A stretch of DNA of 64,000 nt from Micrococcus porci (GCF_020097155.1 NZ_CP083691.1:1240001-1304000), one strand, 5' to 3'; shown: positions 8,008 to 15,650, numbered from the stretch's first letter. Notes: generated from the sequence alone by a model not told the origin. Numbers and translations: made by a program.

Positions 8008-9522
8008 TCAGCCCTGACGCATCGTCCCGGTCTCGAGGAAGCGCTGGTGCCAGGACAGGGCCTCGCCGAGCAGGTGCGGGGTGTGCAGGCCGTCCGACCC
8101 GCGCATCGCGCGGTCGAAGTAGTCCCGCAGCTGCTCCCTGTAGTCCGGGTGCGCGCACGTGTCGATGATCGTGCGGGCGCGCTGCTTGGGGGAGAGGCCG
8201 CGCAGGTCGGCCAGCCCCTGCTCGGTGACCACCACGTGCACGTCGTGCTCGGTGTGGTCCACGTGCGAGACCATCGGCACGATGCAGGAGATGTCCCCGC
8301 CCTTGGCCGTGGAGGGGGTGAGGAAGAACGAGGTGAACGCGTTGCGGGCGAAGTCGCCCGAGCCGCCCAGGCCGTTCATCATCTTCGTGCCCATCAGGTG
8401 CGTGGAGTTCACGTTGCCGTAGAGGTCGGCCTCGAGCATGCCGTTCATGGCCAGGATGCCCAGGCGGCGCACCAGCTCCGGGTGGTTGGAGATCTCCTGG
8501 GTGCGGATGATCAGCTTGTCCTTGTACTGCAGCACGTTGTCGTTGAACCGCTCGGCCACCTCGGTGGACAGCGAGAACGCCGTGCAGGAGGCCATGGCCA
8601 GCGTGCCGGAGTCCAGCGCGTCGAGCATGCCGTCCTGGACCACCTCGGTGAAGGCCGTGAGGCCGTGGAAGCGGGACTTCACCAGCTCGGCCATCACGGC
8701 GTTGGCCACGTTGCCCACGCCGGACTGCAGGGGCAGCAGGTGCTCGTCGTAGCGGCCGGCCTTGACCTCGTGCTCGAAGAACTCCACGAGGTGCTGGGCG
8801 ATCGCGATCGAGTCCGCGTCCGCAGGCTTGAAGGGGGAGTTGCGGTCCGGGCCGTGCGTCTCCACCACGGCCACCACCTTGTCCAGGTCCACCACGAACT
8901 CGGTCCGCCCGATGCGGTCGGACGGGTGGTTGACCGGCACCGGCTTCCGGTGCGGGGGCAGGGCCGTGTCGTAGTAGACGTCGTGGATGCCGTCCAAATC
9001 CTCGCTCTGCCACGAGTTGACCTCGAGGATCACCTTGTCCGCCAGCTGCAGCCAGGACTTGTTGTTGCCCACGGACGAGGAGGGCACGAGCGTCCCGTCC
9101 TCGCGGATCGCGGACACCTCGATCACCGCGGCGTCCATGGGCCCGTAGAAGCCCTCCCACACCGTCTGCGCGAGGTGGGAGAGGTGCGTGTCGATGTAGT
9201 CGACCGAGCCGTCGTTGATCTTGGCGCGCATGGTCGGGTCCGTGTTGAACGGGGTGCGCAGACGCACGCCGTCGGCCTCCGCCAGCGCGCCGTCCATCTC
9301 GACAGACGTGGAGGCGCCGGTGTGGAGGTCGATCCGGAAGTCCTCGCCCCGGGCGTGCGCGGACTTGATGCGCTCGGCCAGGGCCATCGGCACGGCCTTC
9401 GGGTAGCCGGACCCCGTGAACCCGCTCATCCCCACCGTCATGCCCGGCGTGATGAACGCCGCCGCCTCCTCGGCGGACATGACCTTGGCCCGGAGGCCGG
9501 GGTGGTGGATGCGGGACGACAT
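8008..9522 (-). CDS. succinyl-CoA:acetate / acetyl-CoA hydrolase family CoA-transferase
   Basis: A 504-residue class I CoA-transferase of the acetyl-CoA hydrolase/AarC group, which moves CoA between succinyl-CoA or propionyl-CoA and acetate, or hydrolyses acetyl-CoA, in the cytoplasm. TPGMTVGMSGFTGSGYPKAVP near the N-terminus and GVGNVANAVMAEL (about residue 275) are CoA-site blocks. AFTEVVQDGMLDAL (about 295) holds the catalytic Glu that forms the CoA thioester. GGSGDFARNAF (about 395) is the second glycine loop. Length is normal. It stands alone, with no citrate-cycle partner nearby. Start at ATG 9522. Confidence 0.93.
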   Translation of the reverse strand: MSSRIHHPGLRAKVMSAEEAAAFITPGMTVGMSGFTGSGYPKAVPMALAERIKSAHARGEDFRIDLHTGASTSVEMDGALAEADGVRLRTPFNTDPTMRAKINDGSVDYIDTHLSHLAQTVWEGFYGPMDAAVIEVSAIREDGTLVPSSSVGNNKSWLQLADKVILEVNSWQSEDLDGIHDVYYDTALPPHRKPVPVNHPSDRIGRTEFVVDLDKVVAVVETHGPDRNSPFKPADADSIAIAQHLVEFFEHEVKAGRYDEHLLPLQSGVGNVANAVMAELVKSRFHGLTAFTEVVQDGMLDALDSGTLAMASCTAFSLSTEVAERFNDNVLQYKDKLIIRTQEISNHPELVRRLGILAMNGMLEADLYGNVNSTHLMGTKMMNGLGGSGDFARNAFTSFFLTPSTAKGGDISCIVPMVSHVDHTEHDVHVVVTEQGLADLRGLSPKQRARTIIDTCAHPDYREQLRDYFDRAMRGSDGLHTPHLLGEALSWHQRFLETGTMRQG

Positions 9523-9698
9523 GGGTGAGGCCTCCGTGCGGGTGGGTCGAGTCGAGCGAGAGCGCTGTGACGTGGAACAGCGATCAGCGTACCCGCGTCA
9601 CGGGTGGCCGTGGGGATGATCACGCCGGAGGTCACGGGGCCCGCCCTGCGTGGTCGACGACGGCGAACAGGGCTCGGCCCTCCGGGCCGGCGCGCCTA

Positions 9699-9771
9699 GG
9701 GCGTGTCTGACAATGAATCCAGGGGTCGGCTGGCACCCTCGAAGACATGGCTGCAGTTCCCGACTCGCTGA
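9699..9771 (+). mobile_element. IS5-type element, left-end scrap
   Basis: GGGCGTGTCTGACAAT at 9699-9714, preceded by CCTA, resembles the terminal inverted repeat of IS5/IS427-like elements. An ATG follows at 9747 encoding MAAVPDSL, which looks like the first residues of an IS5-group transposase. After about 9771 the transposase sequence is lost and DinB-like sequence begins. Only the left tip remains; no matching right end was seen. Confidence 0.5.
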
Positions 9772-10200
9772 AGCTCGAGGGTGCCCGCTTTGTCGGCAGG
9801 AGCCTGCGGGACGCAGCGGCGCGCCGAGGACGCCGAGGGACTGCGCGGGGCCTGGGGCGCGGTAGAAGCCTCCTGGCGTCAGGCGACCGACCGCGCATCG
9901 GCGCTCCCGGACGGCGCAGTCGACGTCTCGGTCGAGGGAGAGTGGTCCTTCTCCCAGACCCTGCGCCACCTCGTCTTCGCGACCGACGCCTGGCTGAGCC
10001 GGGGGATCCAGGGCGCCGAGGAGCCGTTCCACCCGCTCGGCCAGCCCCGCGCGGGTGCGGAGGACGATGGCGTCGACCTCGCCTTCTTCGCATCCACGCC
10101 CCCGCCCTACGAGCAGGTGCTCGCGGTGCGGTCCGAGCGCCTGGCCCAGGTCCGCGAGTTCCTGGAGTCCGTGGACGACGCCGCAGCCCAGGGACGCTGA
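9772..10200 (+). pseudogene. DinB-family (pentapeptide-linked) protein, truncated remnant
   Basis: From about 9825 one frame reads AEDAEGLRGAWGAVEASW, then VEGEWSFSQTLRHLVFATDAWL, the hallmark of actinobacterial DinB-like thiol-dependent enzymes. The few codons before it (LEGARFVGRSLRDAA) look like the pentapeptide part but lie in another frame. The C-terminal portion of about 60 residues with the conserved EEWEH block is missing, since a TGA follows AAQGR. The gene is therefore broken at both ends, next to an IS end. I would not expect function. Confidence 0.65.
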
Positions 10201-10221
10201 ACGACCACGGTCGTCGCCGCA

Positions 10222-10440
10222 TCAATCCCTGACTGAGGCGTTAGTGGGAGTGCCGCCTGGACGCCTCTCGCTCACCCGCGCCAGGATTTTCCGGCCGGCC
10301 AGGCCACCACCGTCCTCCGCACCCCCGCTCACGTCGGCGTCGAGGAGACGCGCGTGAGTCTCACGGCTGAAGTACCTCTGAAACAGTGCGGATATCACCC
10401 GGCGTACCTCAGGCGTGGACGGCAACTCTGAGGGCGGCAC
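10222..10440 (-). CDS. small unidentified ORF
   Basis: A possible 72-residue product starting at GTG 10440 (LPSTPEVRRVISALFQRYFSR in its N-terminal half, split by no stop). Composition is less G/C-biased than the surrounding genes, and I recognise no family. A second minus-strand fragment just upstream (10485-10552) reads GDQFLTEFAEELTRSRG and stop, and may have been part of the same decayed gene. There is no convincing ribosome binding site. It is more likely a gene scrap in the accessory region than a working gene. Confidence 0.25.
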   Translation of the reverse strand: MPPSELPSTPEVRRVISALFQRYFSRETHARLLDADVSGGAEDGGGLAGRKILARVSERRPGGTPTNASVRD

Positions 10441-10552
10441 GGCATCCGGTGGAGTTCCGGTTCAACGTGTGAGCGAGTCGCCGTTCACCCTCGCGACCGG
10501 GTGAGTTCCTCTGCGAACTCCGTCAGGAACTGGTCGCCAGCCGCCGTGCTGC

Positions 10553-10572
10553 GGGGGGGGGGGGGGGGGGGG
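10553..10572. repeat. poly-G homopolymer (20 G)
   Basis: Twenty consecutive G residues on the plus strand, directly upstream (in the minus-strand sense) of the decayed fragment ending at 10485. Such a long tract is prone to slippage and is also a frequent assembly error. Confidence 0.9.
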
Positions 10573-10598
10573 CAGGGGACATTGCCCACGAGGTGATG

Positions 10599-10706
10599 TT
10601 ATGCCGCGAGATGGGCGATGAGGGCCCGGGTGGAGTCGCTGGCGAGGCCTATGGTCTGGGCGCTCCGGCGCGCGTCAGCGATGCTCCGAGATCTGTCCCC
10701 GCTCAT
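10599..10706 (-). CDS. 35-residue ORF overlapping the RelE toxin stop
   Basis: The ATG at 10706 overlaps the TGA of the RelE-like gene (ATGA), the layout of translationally coupled toxin-antitoxin partners. The product is MSGDRSRSIADARRSAQTIG followed by LASDSTRALIAHLAA and TAA. It is rich in Arg, Ser and Ala and has one likely helix, but is too short for a known antitoxin. It may be a truncated antitoxin or regulator, or a chance ORF. Function unknown. Confidence 0.35.
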   Translation of the reverse strand: MSGDRSRSIADARRSAQTIGLASDSTRALIAHLAA

Positions 10707-10915
10707 CGGTAGACCTCTCTGCGGTGCCCGACACGGAGGATCAGCACGACCAGCTCATCATCCACGACGTCATAGACGACTCGGCAGTCACCGATTCGGA
10801 TGCGCAACTCGCCCTCGCCGCCCTGAAGCTTGATGCAACCGGGTGGGCGAGGGTCATCAGCAAGGGCGTTGAGTGCCTCGAGAATACGTCGGGCGGTCCG
10901 AGGCAAGGCGGCGTG
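10703..10915 (-). pseudogene. RelE/ParE-family toxin lacking its N-terminus
   Basis: About 70 residues of a RelE-type mRNA endonuclease toxin: LPRTARRILEALNALADDPR, IKLQGGEGELRIRIGDCRVVYDV (in two conserved strands), and the classical tail LVVLILRVGHRREVYR. The last beta strands and catalytic Arg/His residues are present. The first strand and helix (about 15 residues) are missing, because IS3-type sequence begins at about 10916. The only in-frame start is an internal TTG near 10906. The upstream antitoxin gene is also gone. Codon use is less GC-rich than the core genes. Confidence 0.7.
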
Positions 10916-10949
10916 CTTCCATGATCCCGTGCAGATCGGGGCCTGGGCC

Positions 10950-11138
10950 CAGGGTGGCGAGATCGAGCTCGCGAACGCGATCTTCGAGTACCTCGAGGTG
11001 CTCTACAACCGTCGTCGACGGCACTCCTGCCTCGAGTGCGCGACACCCTACGACTACGACCCCGCCGGCACCCCGCGGGCACTGACCACCACCGGAAGCT
11101 AGCGACCAAGAGTGGAAACCAAACCGTAGGGCAGGTCA
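10950..11138 (+). mobile_element. IS3-family transposase 3' fragment with right end
   Basis: Plus-strand sequence encodes IELANAIFEYLEVLYNRRRR followed by HS and CATPYDYDP, the C-terminus of an IS3-type OrfB integrase (usual form: AIFEYIEVFYNRRRRHS), ending at TAG 11100-11102. The following CCAAACCGTAGGGCAGGTCA (11119-11138) is probably the right terminal repeat, reading TGACCTGCCC inward from the other strand. The catalytic DDE portion is lost. This scrap cut off relE on one side and abuts the PfpI gene on the other. Confidence 0.75.
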
Positions 11139-11173
11139 AGATGTCACCGGATCGTGCAGCAGACCCAACTGAC

Positions 11174-11743
11174 ATGGCAGTAGATCTGCAGGGCAAGAGA
11201 GTCACGATCCTCGCCGCGGACGGGGTCGAGCGCGTCGAACTCGATCAACCCCGTGAGGCTCTGGACAGGGCCGGCGCTCGGACCGAGGTCCTCTCGGTCG
11301 ATGAGGGCGAGATCAAGGCCCGCGAGAACGACCTGGATCCGGCGGGGACGTTCGGCGTCGACGGGCTGGTGGCTGAGGCCTCGGGGGCCGACTACGACGC
11401 CTTGGTGCTTCCGGGCGGCACGGTGAACCCCGACAAGCTCCGGATTGACGAGGACGCTGTCGCCTTCGTCCGGGACTTCGCCGAGAATGGCAAGCCGGTG
11501 GTGGCGATCTGTCACGGACCGTGGACGTTGATCGAGGCCGACGTGGCCACCGGTCGCACCCTGACGTCCTTCCCGAGCATCCGCACGGATCTGCGCAATG
11601 ACGGCGCGAACGTCGTCGACCAGGAGGTCGTGGTCGACAAGAATCTCATCACCAGCCGCTCGCCGGAGGACCTGCCGGCGTTCTCCGAGGCGATCGTGGC
11701 CCAACTCGCGGGCACCACGACAAAGGAAGAGGAGACATCATGA
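11174..11743 (+). CDS. DJ-1/PfpI-type protein (YraA/PfpI protease-like)
   Basis: A 189-residue PfpI domain. KRVTILAADGVERVELDQPR starts the fold, LVLPGGTVNPDKLR carries the conserved glycines, and VVAICHGPWTLIEA holds the Cys-His nucleophile elbow; the C-terminal SRSPEDLPAF is typical of PfpI/YraA. These proteins act in general stress, as deglycases or proteases. ATG 11174 is chosen; ATG 11141, three bases after the IS3 end, is also possible. The stop overlaps the ATG of the next gene (ATGA). Codon use is less GC-extreme than the core genome, fitting transfer together with the next two genes. Confidence 0.85.
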   Translation: MAVDLQGKRVTILAADGVERVELDQPREALDRAGARTEVLSVDEGEIKARENDLDPAGTFGVDGLVAEASGADYDALVLPGGTVNPDKLRIDEDAVAFVRDFAENGKPVVAICHGPWTLIEADVATGRTLTSFPSIRTDLRNDGANVVDQEVVVDKNLITSRSPEDLPAFSEAIVAQLAGTTTKEEETS

Positions 11744-12048
11744 GTGTGACCAAGGGATTGCTGGTCAGGTTTGACGCGTTGCCCGGCAAGGAGGACGACG
11801 TGAAGGATTTCCTTGACAGCGGCCGTGCGCTTGTTGCGGAAGAGCCGGCGACCATCGCGTGGTTCGCGATCCGCCTCGGGCCCTCCTCCTTCGGGATCTT
11901 CGACGTTCTCCCCGAGGACGCCGGACGTGACGCTCACCTGTCTGGCCCTGTTGCGGTAGCTCTCGGCGGGCAGACCGGTGCGGGTGCGTTGTTCTCCGAA
12001 CCGACGATCGAGAAGCTCGACGTGTTGGGCTCCAAACTTCCCGCCTGA
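11740..12048 (+). CDS. antibiotic biosynthesis monooxygenase (ABM) domain protein
   Basis: A 102-residue protein with the dimeric alpha/beta-barrel pattern of ABM proteins: KGLLVRFDALPGKEDDVKDF at the N-terminus, then ATIAWFAIRLGPSSFGIFDV. Members oxidise quinols or aromatic compounds without cofactor, or are small stress proteins. Its ATG overlaps the PfpI stop, and AAAGGAAGAGGAG (11721-11733) supplies a strong ribosome binding site. It is followed by a small GACCCC/GGGGTC hairpin at 12069-12087. The substrate is unknown; pairing with PfpI suggests a stress role. Confidence 0.8.
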   Translation: MSVTKGLLVRFDALPGKEDDVKDFLDSGRALVAEEPATIAWFAIRLGPSSFGIFDVLPEDAGRDAHLSGPVAVALGGQTGAGALFSEPTIEKLDVLGSKLPA

Positions 12049-12068
12049 CACCACAGACCGGGAGTACT

Positions 12069-12087
12069 GACCCCGACATGAGGGGTC
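12069..12087 (+). terminator. weak hairpin after the PfpI-ABM pair
   Basis: A 6-bp stem GACCCC/GGGGTC with a 7-base loop 20 bases after the ABM stop. It precedes the separate promoter of the next gene. Short, so uncertain. Confidence 0.35.
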
Positions 12088-12121
12088 GTTGCGCGCGCTG
12101 ACTTCGGGCTGACACAGCCCG

Positions 12122-12150
12122 TTGACGTCGTGGCAGCGGCCCCGTACTTT
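12122..12150 (+). promoter_or_regulatory. sigma-70-type promoter for the FAD oxidoreductase
   Basis: TTGACG at 12122-12127 and TACTTT at 12145-12150 are separated by exactly 17 bases, 41 bases ahead of the ATG at 12191. This good match to a housekeeping promoter is rare in this GC-rich window and would serve the oxidase gene independently of the PfpI pair. Confidence 0.6.
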
Positions 12151-12190
12151 TGACGTTTATCTCACATCCCTAACAGATCGAGGAACCGCG

Positions 12191-13318
12191 ATGACAGGAA
12201 CTGACGACGTTGCCCCGACGCGTTCACCCGAGGTAGCAGTGATCGGGGGCGGGATCGTCGGTCTGTCGACGGCGTACGCGCTGCGGGAACAGGGCGTGCC
12301 GGTGCGCTTGTACGAGGCCGGTCTGCCCGGAGCGGGTCAGTCCGCGGGCGAGTCGCGGATCTTCCGGCACGCCCACGACGACCCGCGACTCGTCGCTTTC
12401 GCGCGCGAAAGCCGCGGTGTATGGGATGAGTGGGCCGAACACTTCGACGTCGAGCTGGTCTCATCAGACGGTGTCGTGGCGCTCGGCGACAGCGCCCTGG
12501 CGCGGCTGCGGGTGCTCGACGAGGTCGGCGGCGTGGAAGCGCACGAGATCGATGCAGCCGAGCTCGCCCAGCGCATGCCGCTGCTCGCTGGGTACTCGGG
12601 GCCAGCGGTGCTCGACGAGTCGGGCGGCGCGATCCGCACCCGCGCCGCGATCACGGCACTCGCGGGTGCCCTCGGAGATGCCGTCACCACCGCAGAGGTG
12701 ATCTCCATCGATCCCCGCGCCGATGGGACGGTCGAGGTGCGCAGCGTCACCGACCGGGCTGTCTACTCCAAGGTGGTCGTGTGCGCCGGCCGCGAAACCG
12801 CCCGCCTGGCCCGCACCGTCGGCCTGTCGCTGCCGGTTCGCCTTGCCGCACACGTCCGGCTGACCTTCGACGTGAAAGACGCCGCCCCGGCACGAGTCGC
12901 GTGCCTGCAGGACAGCAGCGGCGTCTTCGGCGAAGTCGGCGTGTACGCGACGCCGCTACCGGGCAACAGCAGTTATTCGGTCGGACTCAGCGACACCGTC
13001 GGCGTCCGCGACGACGGAACGTTCATCGACCCTGCGGCGATTCGATCGCTGGACGAACGCGCGCGCGAATACGTGACACGGGCGCTGCCCGGTCTCCACC
13101 CAGAGCCGCGCGACTTTCTTCACTGCTGGGTGACCGACCTCCCATGGAGCGAGGACGGCGTGGCCGTGTGGGAGGCAGGCTCTGTCCTTTTTGTGGCCGG
13201 TCACAATTTGTTCAAGCAGGCACCTGCGCTGGGTCGCGCTCTTGCCCGGGCTGCGACCGGCGGCGGTCTCGCCGCCGACCTCACGCCCGCCGCTCGCCTC
13301 GGCGAAGCCCTGCGATAG
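12191..13318 (+). CDS. DAO-family FAD-dependent oxidase (sarcosine/N-methyl amino acid oxidase-like)
   Basis: A 375-residue FAD oxidoreductase of the D-amino acid oxidase superfamily. The dinucleotide fold VAVIGGGIVGLSTAYALRE lies at residues 15-33. GAGQSAGESRIFRHAHDD (about 50-68) is typical of monomeric sarcosine and N-methyltryptophan oxidases, where His or Cys anchors FAD. The C-terminal VLFVAGHNLFKQAPALGRAL is the second FAD contact, with Lys near the active site. It oxidises a secondary or primary amine and releases hydrogen peroxide; the substrate is unknown. Codon use (many TCG, CGA, GCG) differs from the core genes. It is the last gene of an IS-bracketed import. Confidence 0.88.
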   Translation: MTGTDDVAPTRSPEVAVIGGGIVGLSTAYALREQGVPVRLYEAGLPGAGQSAGESRIFRHAHDDPRLVAFARESRGVWDEWAEHFDVELVSSDGVVALGDSALARLRVLDEVGGVEAHEIDAAELAQRMPLLAGYSGPAVLDESGGAIRTRAAITALAGALGDAVTTAEVISIDPRADGTVEVRSVTDRAVYSKVVVCAGRETARLARTVGLSLPVRLAAHVRLTFDVKDAAPARVACLQDSSGVFGEVGVYATPLPGNSSYSVGLSDTVGVRDDGTFIDPAAIRSLDERAREYVTRALPGLHPEPRDFLHCWVTDLPWSEDGVAVWEAGSVLFVAGHNLFKQAPALGRALARAATGGGLAADLTPAARLGEALR

Positions 13319-13347
13319 TTCGCCTGACCCCGGAACGGACGCACTCA

Positions 13348-13464
13348 ATGGGTAAACGTCTCCTCGTCGAGGACGACGGCAGCCCGCCCTGGGTCAACCC
13401 AAAAGTCTCGGCTGGACAGCAGTCACAGGCTCAACCACCTTGTCATGCGGTGTCTTCATCGTGA
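13348..13464 (+). CDS. 38-residue ORF of unknown status
   Basis: ATG 13348 to TGA 13464 encodes MGKRLLVEDDGSPPWVNPKV and 18 more residues. It begins 29 bp after the oxidase stop. I recognise no family, the C-terminal half is Ser/Gln-rich, and there is no clear ribosome binding site. It may be a gene scrap. The rest of 13465-13584 holds nothing I can identify. Confidence 0.2.
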   Translation: MGKRLLVEDDGSPPWVNPKVSAGQQSQAQPPCHAVSSS

Positions 13465-13584
13465 GGATCGGTACGCGGAGGTGCCGCAGCGGGATCCGTC
13501 ACTGCGGGATCCGCTCGCAGTGCGACCCGGCGCGGGATGATGAAACCGCGGCGCAGTGCGGGGTTCGGACATAGCCGTCAGGTT

Positions 13585-13805
13585 GTGAATCGGTCAGGGC
13601 TTGATGCCGCTGCTGTTTGAGTCCGGAAGGATGGACAGCGTGCCGAAGAAGATCGATCCCCAGCTGCGAGCGAGGTGCGTGCGGCTCGCCGGAAGGCGTC
13701 TCGCGCGAGTCCGTGCGGCGCTGGCTCGCACAAACCGAGGTCGACGATGGAACCCGCCCCGGCGTCACCAGCGAGGAGTCCGCCGAGGTCAAGCGACTGA
13801 AAGCG
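13585..13805 (+). mobile_element. IS3-family element, left end and orfA remnant
   Basis: From about 13640 the sequence encodes VPKKIDPQLRARCVRL, the start of an IS3-type OrfA. It then jumps frame to GVSRESVRRWLAQTEVDDGT and SEESAEVKRLKA, the helix-turn-helix and leucine-zipper part. About 20 codons between them are missing, so the reading frame is broken. The 50 bases before the start resemble the IS3 left end. OrfB is absent. It points the same way as the IS3 tail at 10950-11138, on the other side of the oxidase cassette. Confidence 0.75.
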
Positions 13806-13869
13806 GCTCATCCGATTCCAGAGTGTAGTCGCGGTCTGAAGCCGCCGGTCTCGAGCAGGGACCTGGCGA

Positions 13870-14220
13870 TGTAGTTGGTTGAGCGCGTTGGTGCCCGGGT
13901 CGAGGTCTCCCGGAGGGTGGAAGTTCTTCACGCTCACCATCCCGAAAGACCTCGACGTGCTTCACCCTCATTTCGCGTCCCCTGACCTGACCATGTTCTG
14001 CCGCCTCGACGAGCTCGACCTTGTCGCCGTCGGCCAGCTGATCGAGCCGGATCGAGCCACAATCGAGTGCCGGCCGGTGGCGACCGATCCGTGGTGTCGG
14101 AGGTGTGGTGCCGAGGGAGCGCCCAGGGACACGGTGACGCGTCGGCTCGCGCACGAGCCGTTCGGACACCGGCCCACCACCCTGCTTGTCCGGGTGCGCC
14201 GGTACCTTTGCGAGCGCCGC
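13870..14220 (+). mobile_element. ISL3-family transposase 5' remnant
   Basis: ATG 13993 opens MFCRLDELDLVAVGQLIEPD, then ECRPVATDPWCRRCGAEG with a CxxC zinc motif, then RRLAHEPFGHRPTTLLVRVR and RYLCE, the N-terminal zinc-binding part of ISL3 transposases. At about 14215 the second zinc motif should follow (CxxC) but the sequence diverges, about 50 bases before the next gene. The leader with CCCGAAAGACCTCGACGTG resembles ISL3 left-end flanks. Only about 75 of some 420 codons remain. Confidence 0.75.
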
Positions 14221-14267
14221 GCGCAACCCCCTGGGCGGCGTGCGGGCCATCCGCTAGCCTCGAACTC

Positions 14268-15401
14268 ATGACGAACCCGTTTCTCGGCCGCGACGACCAG
14301 GCCATCGACGTCTCCGACACCCCGCGCGGTGAGCTCGAGGTGGTGCACACCTTCACCGACGGCCCCATGCCGACCGGCGTGAGCGTCTCGCACACCGGGC
14401 GCATCTTCGTGAACTTCCCCAAGTGGGGCGACGAGGTCCCCGCCACCGTCGTCGAACTCGTCGACGGCGCCGTGAAGCCGTACCCGAGCGCGGAGGCGAA
14501 CCAGGCGAAGAGCAAGGCCGACCAGGATGCCTTCGTGTCGGTGCAGAGCATCGTGATCGACCCCGCCGATCGTCTGTGGGTGCTCGACACCGGCAGCCCG
14601 CTGTTCGAGGAGACGCAGCGCGGCGGGCCCAAGCTCGTCTGCATCGACCTCACCACCGACGAGATCACGCAGACCATCCTCTTCGAGCCGGATGTCGCCC
14701 TGCCGACCACCTACCTCAACGACGTGCGGTTCGATCTGCGGCAGGGGGAGGCGGGCTTCGCGTACATCACCGACTCCTCCGACCAGGGTCCGAACGGGAT
14801 CATCGTCGTCGATCTTGCGTCAGGCGCGGCCTGGCGGCGCCTCCACGACCATCCGACCACCAAGGCCCTGCCGCCCGGGGAGATGGTGCCGGTCGCCGAG
14901 GGACGGGTGTTCGCCGAGCGCAGCGCGGGCGAGGCGCCTCAGCCGGTGAAGATGGGCGCGGACGGCATCGCCATCTCCCACGACGGCGAACGGCTCTGGT
15001 ACTGCCCGCTCATCTCGCGTCGGTGGTACAGCGTCGATACCGCGGCCCTGCGTGACCGCGCGCTCTCGGATGAGGACGTGGCGGCGACGGTCGTCGATCA
15101 CGGTGACAAGGGCGGCGGTGCCGACGGCCTCGAGAGCGACGACCAGGGCCGGCTGTACGCGACGAACTGGGAGCACAATGCCGTCCTCCGACGGCTGCCC
15201 GACGGTGAGATGCAGACCCTTGTGCACGACGAGCGGCTGCTCTGGCCCGACACCATGTCGGTGGCCCGCGACGGGCACCTGTACGTCACCGCGAATCAGC
15301 TGCACCGCCAGGCGAAGTATCAGGATGGCCAGGATCTGCGCGTCTACCCGTACCACCTGTTCCGCTTCGCCATCGACGCCGGGCCGGTGCTGCTGCGCTG
15401 A
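14268..15401 (+). CDS. Yellow/major royal jelly protein-like beta-propeller
   Basis: A 377-residue protein of the MRJP/Yellow family, whose insect members act on dopachrome and whose bacterial members are uncharacterised. ELEVVHTFTDGPMPTGVSVS and GRIFVNFPKWGD form the first blade. DPADRLWVLDTGSP is the family signature near residue 105. GADGIAISHDGERLWYCPL and GGGADGLESDDQGRLYATNW are later blades with repeated Asp and Gly loops. I see no signal peptide, so it is likely cytoplasmic. The ATG at 14268 follows a truncated ISL3 scrap and has no obvious ribosome binding site. Codon use suggests import. Confidence 0.85.
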   Translation: MTNPFLGRDDQAIDVSDTPRGELEVVHTFTDGPMPTGVSVSHTGRIFVNFPKWGDEVPATVVELVDGAVKPYPSAEANQAKSKADQDAFVSVQSIVIDPADRLWVLDTGSPLFEETQRGGPKLVCIDLTTDEITQTILFEPDVALPTTYLNDVRFDLRQGEAGFAYITDSSDQGPNGIIVVDLASGAAWRRLHDHPTTKALPPGEMVPVAEGRVFAERSAGEAPQPVKMGADGIAISHDGERLWYCPLISRRWYSVDTAALRDRALSDEDVAATVVDHGDKGGGADGLESDDQGRLYATNWEHNAVLRRLPDGEMQTLVHDERLLWPDTMSVARDGHLYVTANQLHRQAKYQDGQDLRVYPYHLFRFAIDAGPVLLR

Positions 15402-15569
15402 GGCGGGTCAGCAGCAGTCGCAGGACGGCCCTTCGCGCTGGCCGGTCAGCGCCGTGACCGGCTGCTTGCACGCGTCTCCGCGCTACACCCTCATTCGTGA
15501 AGAGCCATCAAACCTGGGGCGCTTCACAACCGTGGTACACGAGAGCACGCGTGGTGCGGCTCCTTCGGT

Positions 15570-15650
15570 GGGTGGGCTGCCGACTGGGAGCAGGCGTTCG
15601 AGCGTCTCGAGTCCCACCACGCCAAGGGCAAAGTGCTGCTCGAGTTCTGA
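15570..15650 (+). pseudogene. C-terminal scrap of a medium-chain alcohol dehydrogenase
   Basis: The frame ending in TGA 15648-15650 reads GWAADWEQAFERLESHHAKG and KVLLEF, the standard last helix and strand of zinc MDR alcohol dehydrogenases. No start or catalytic part precedes it; the 168 bases from 15402 show nothing recognisable. It marks the right border of the accessory region. Confidence 0.65.

Noticed and set aside
10916..13805. A complete composite transposon around the oxidase cassette
   Set aside because: Both IS3 pieces are partial and lack the DDE core, no target duplication was seen, so the present structure cannot be an active transposon.
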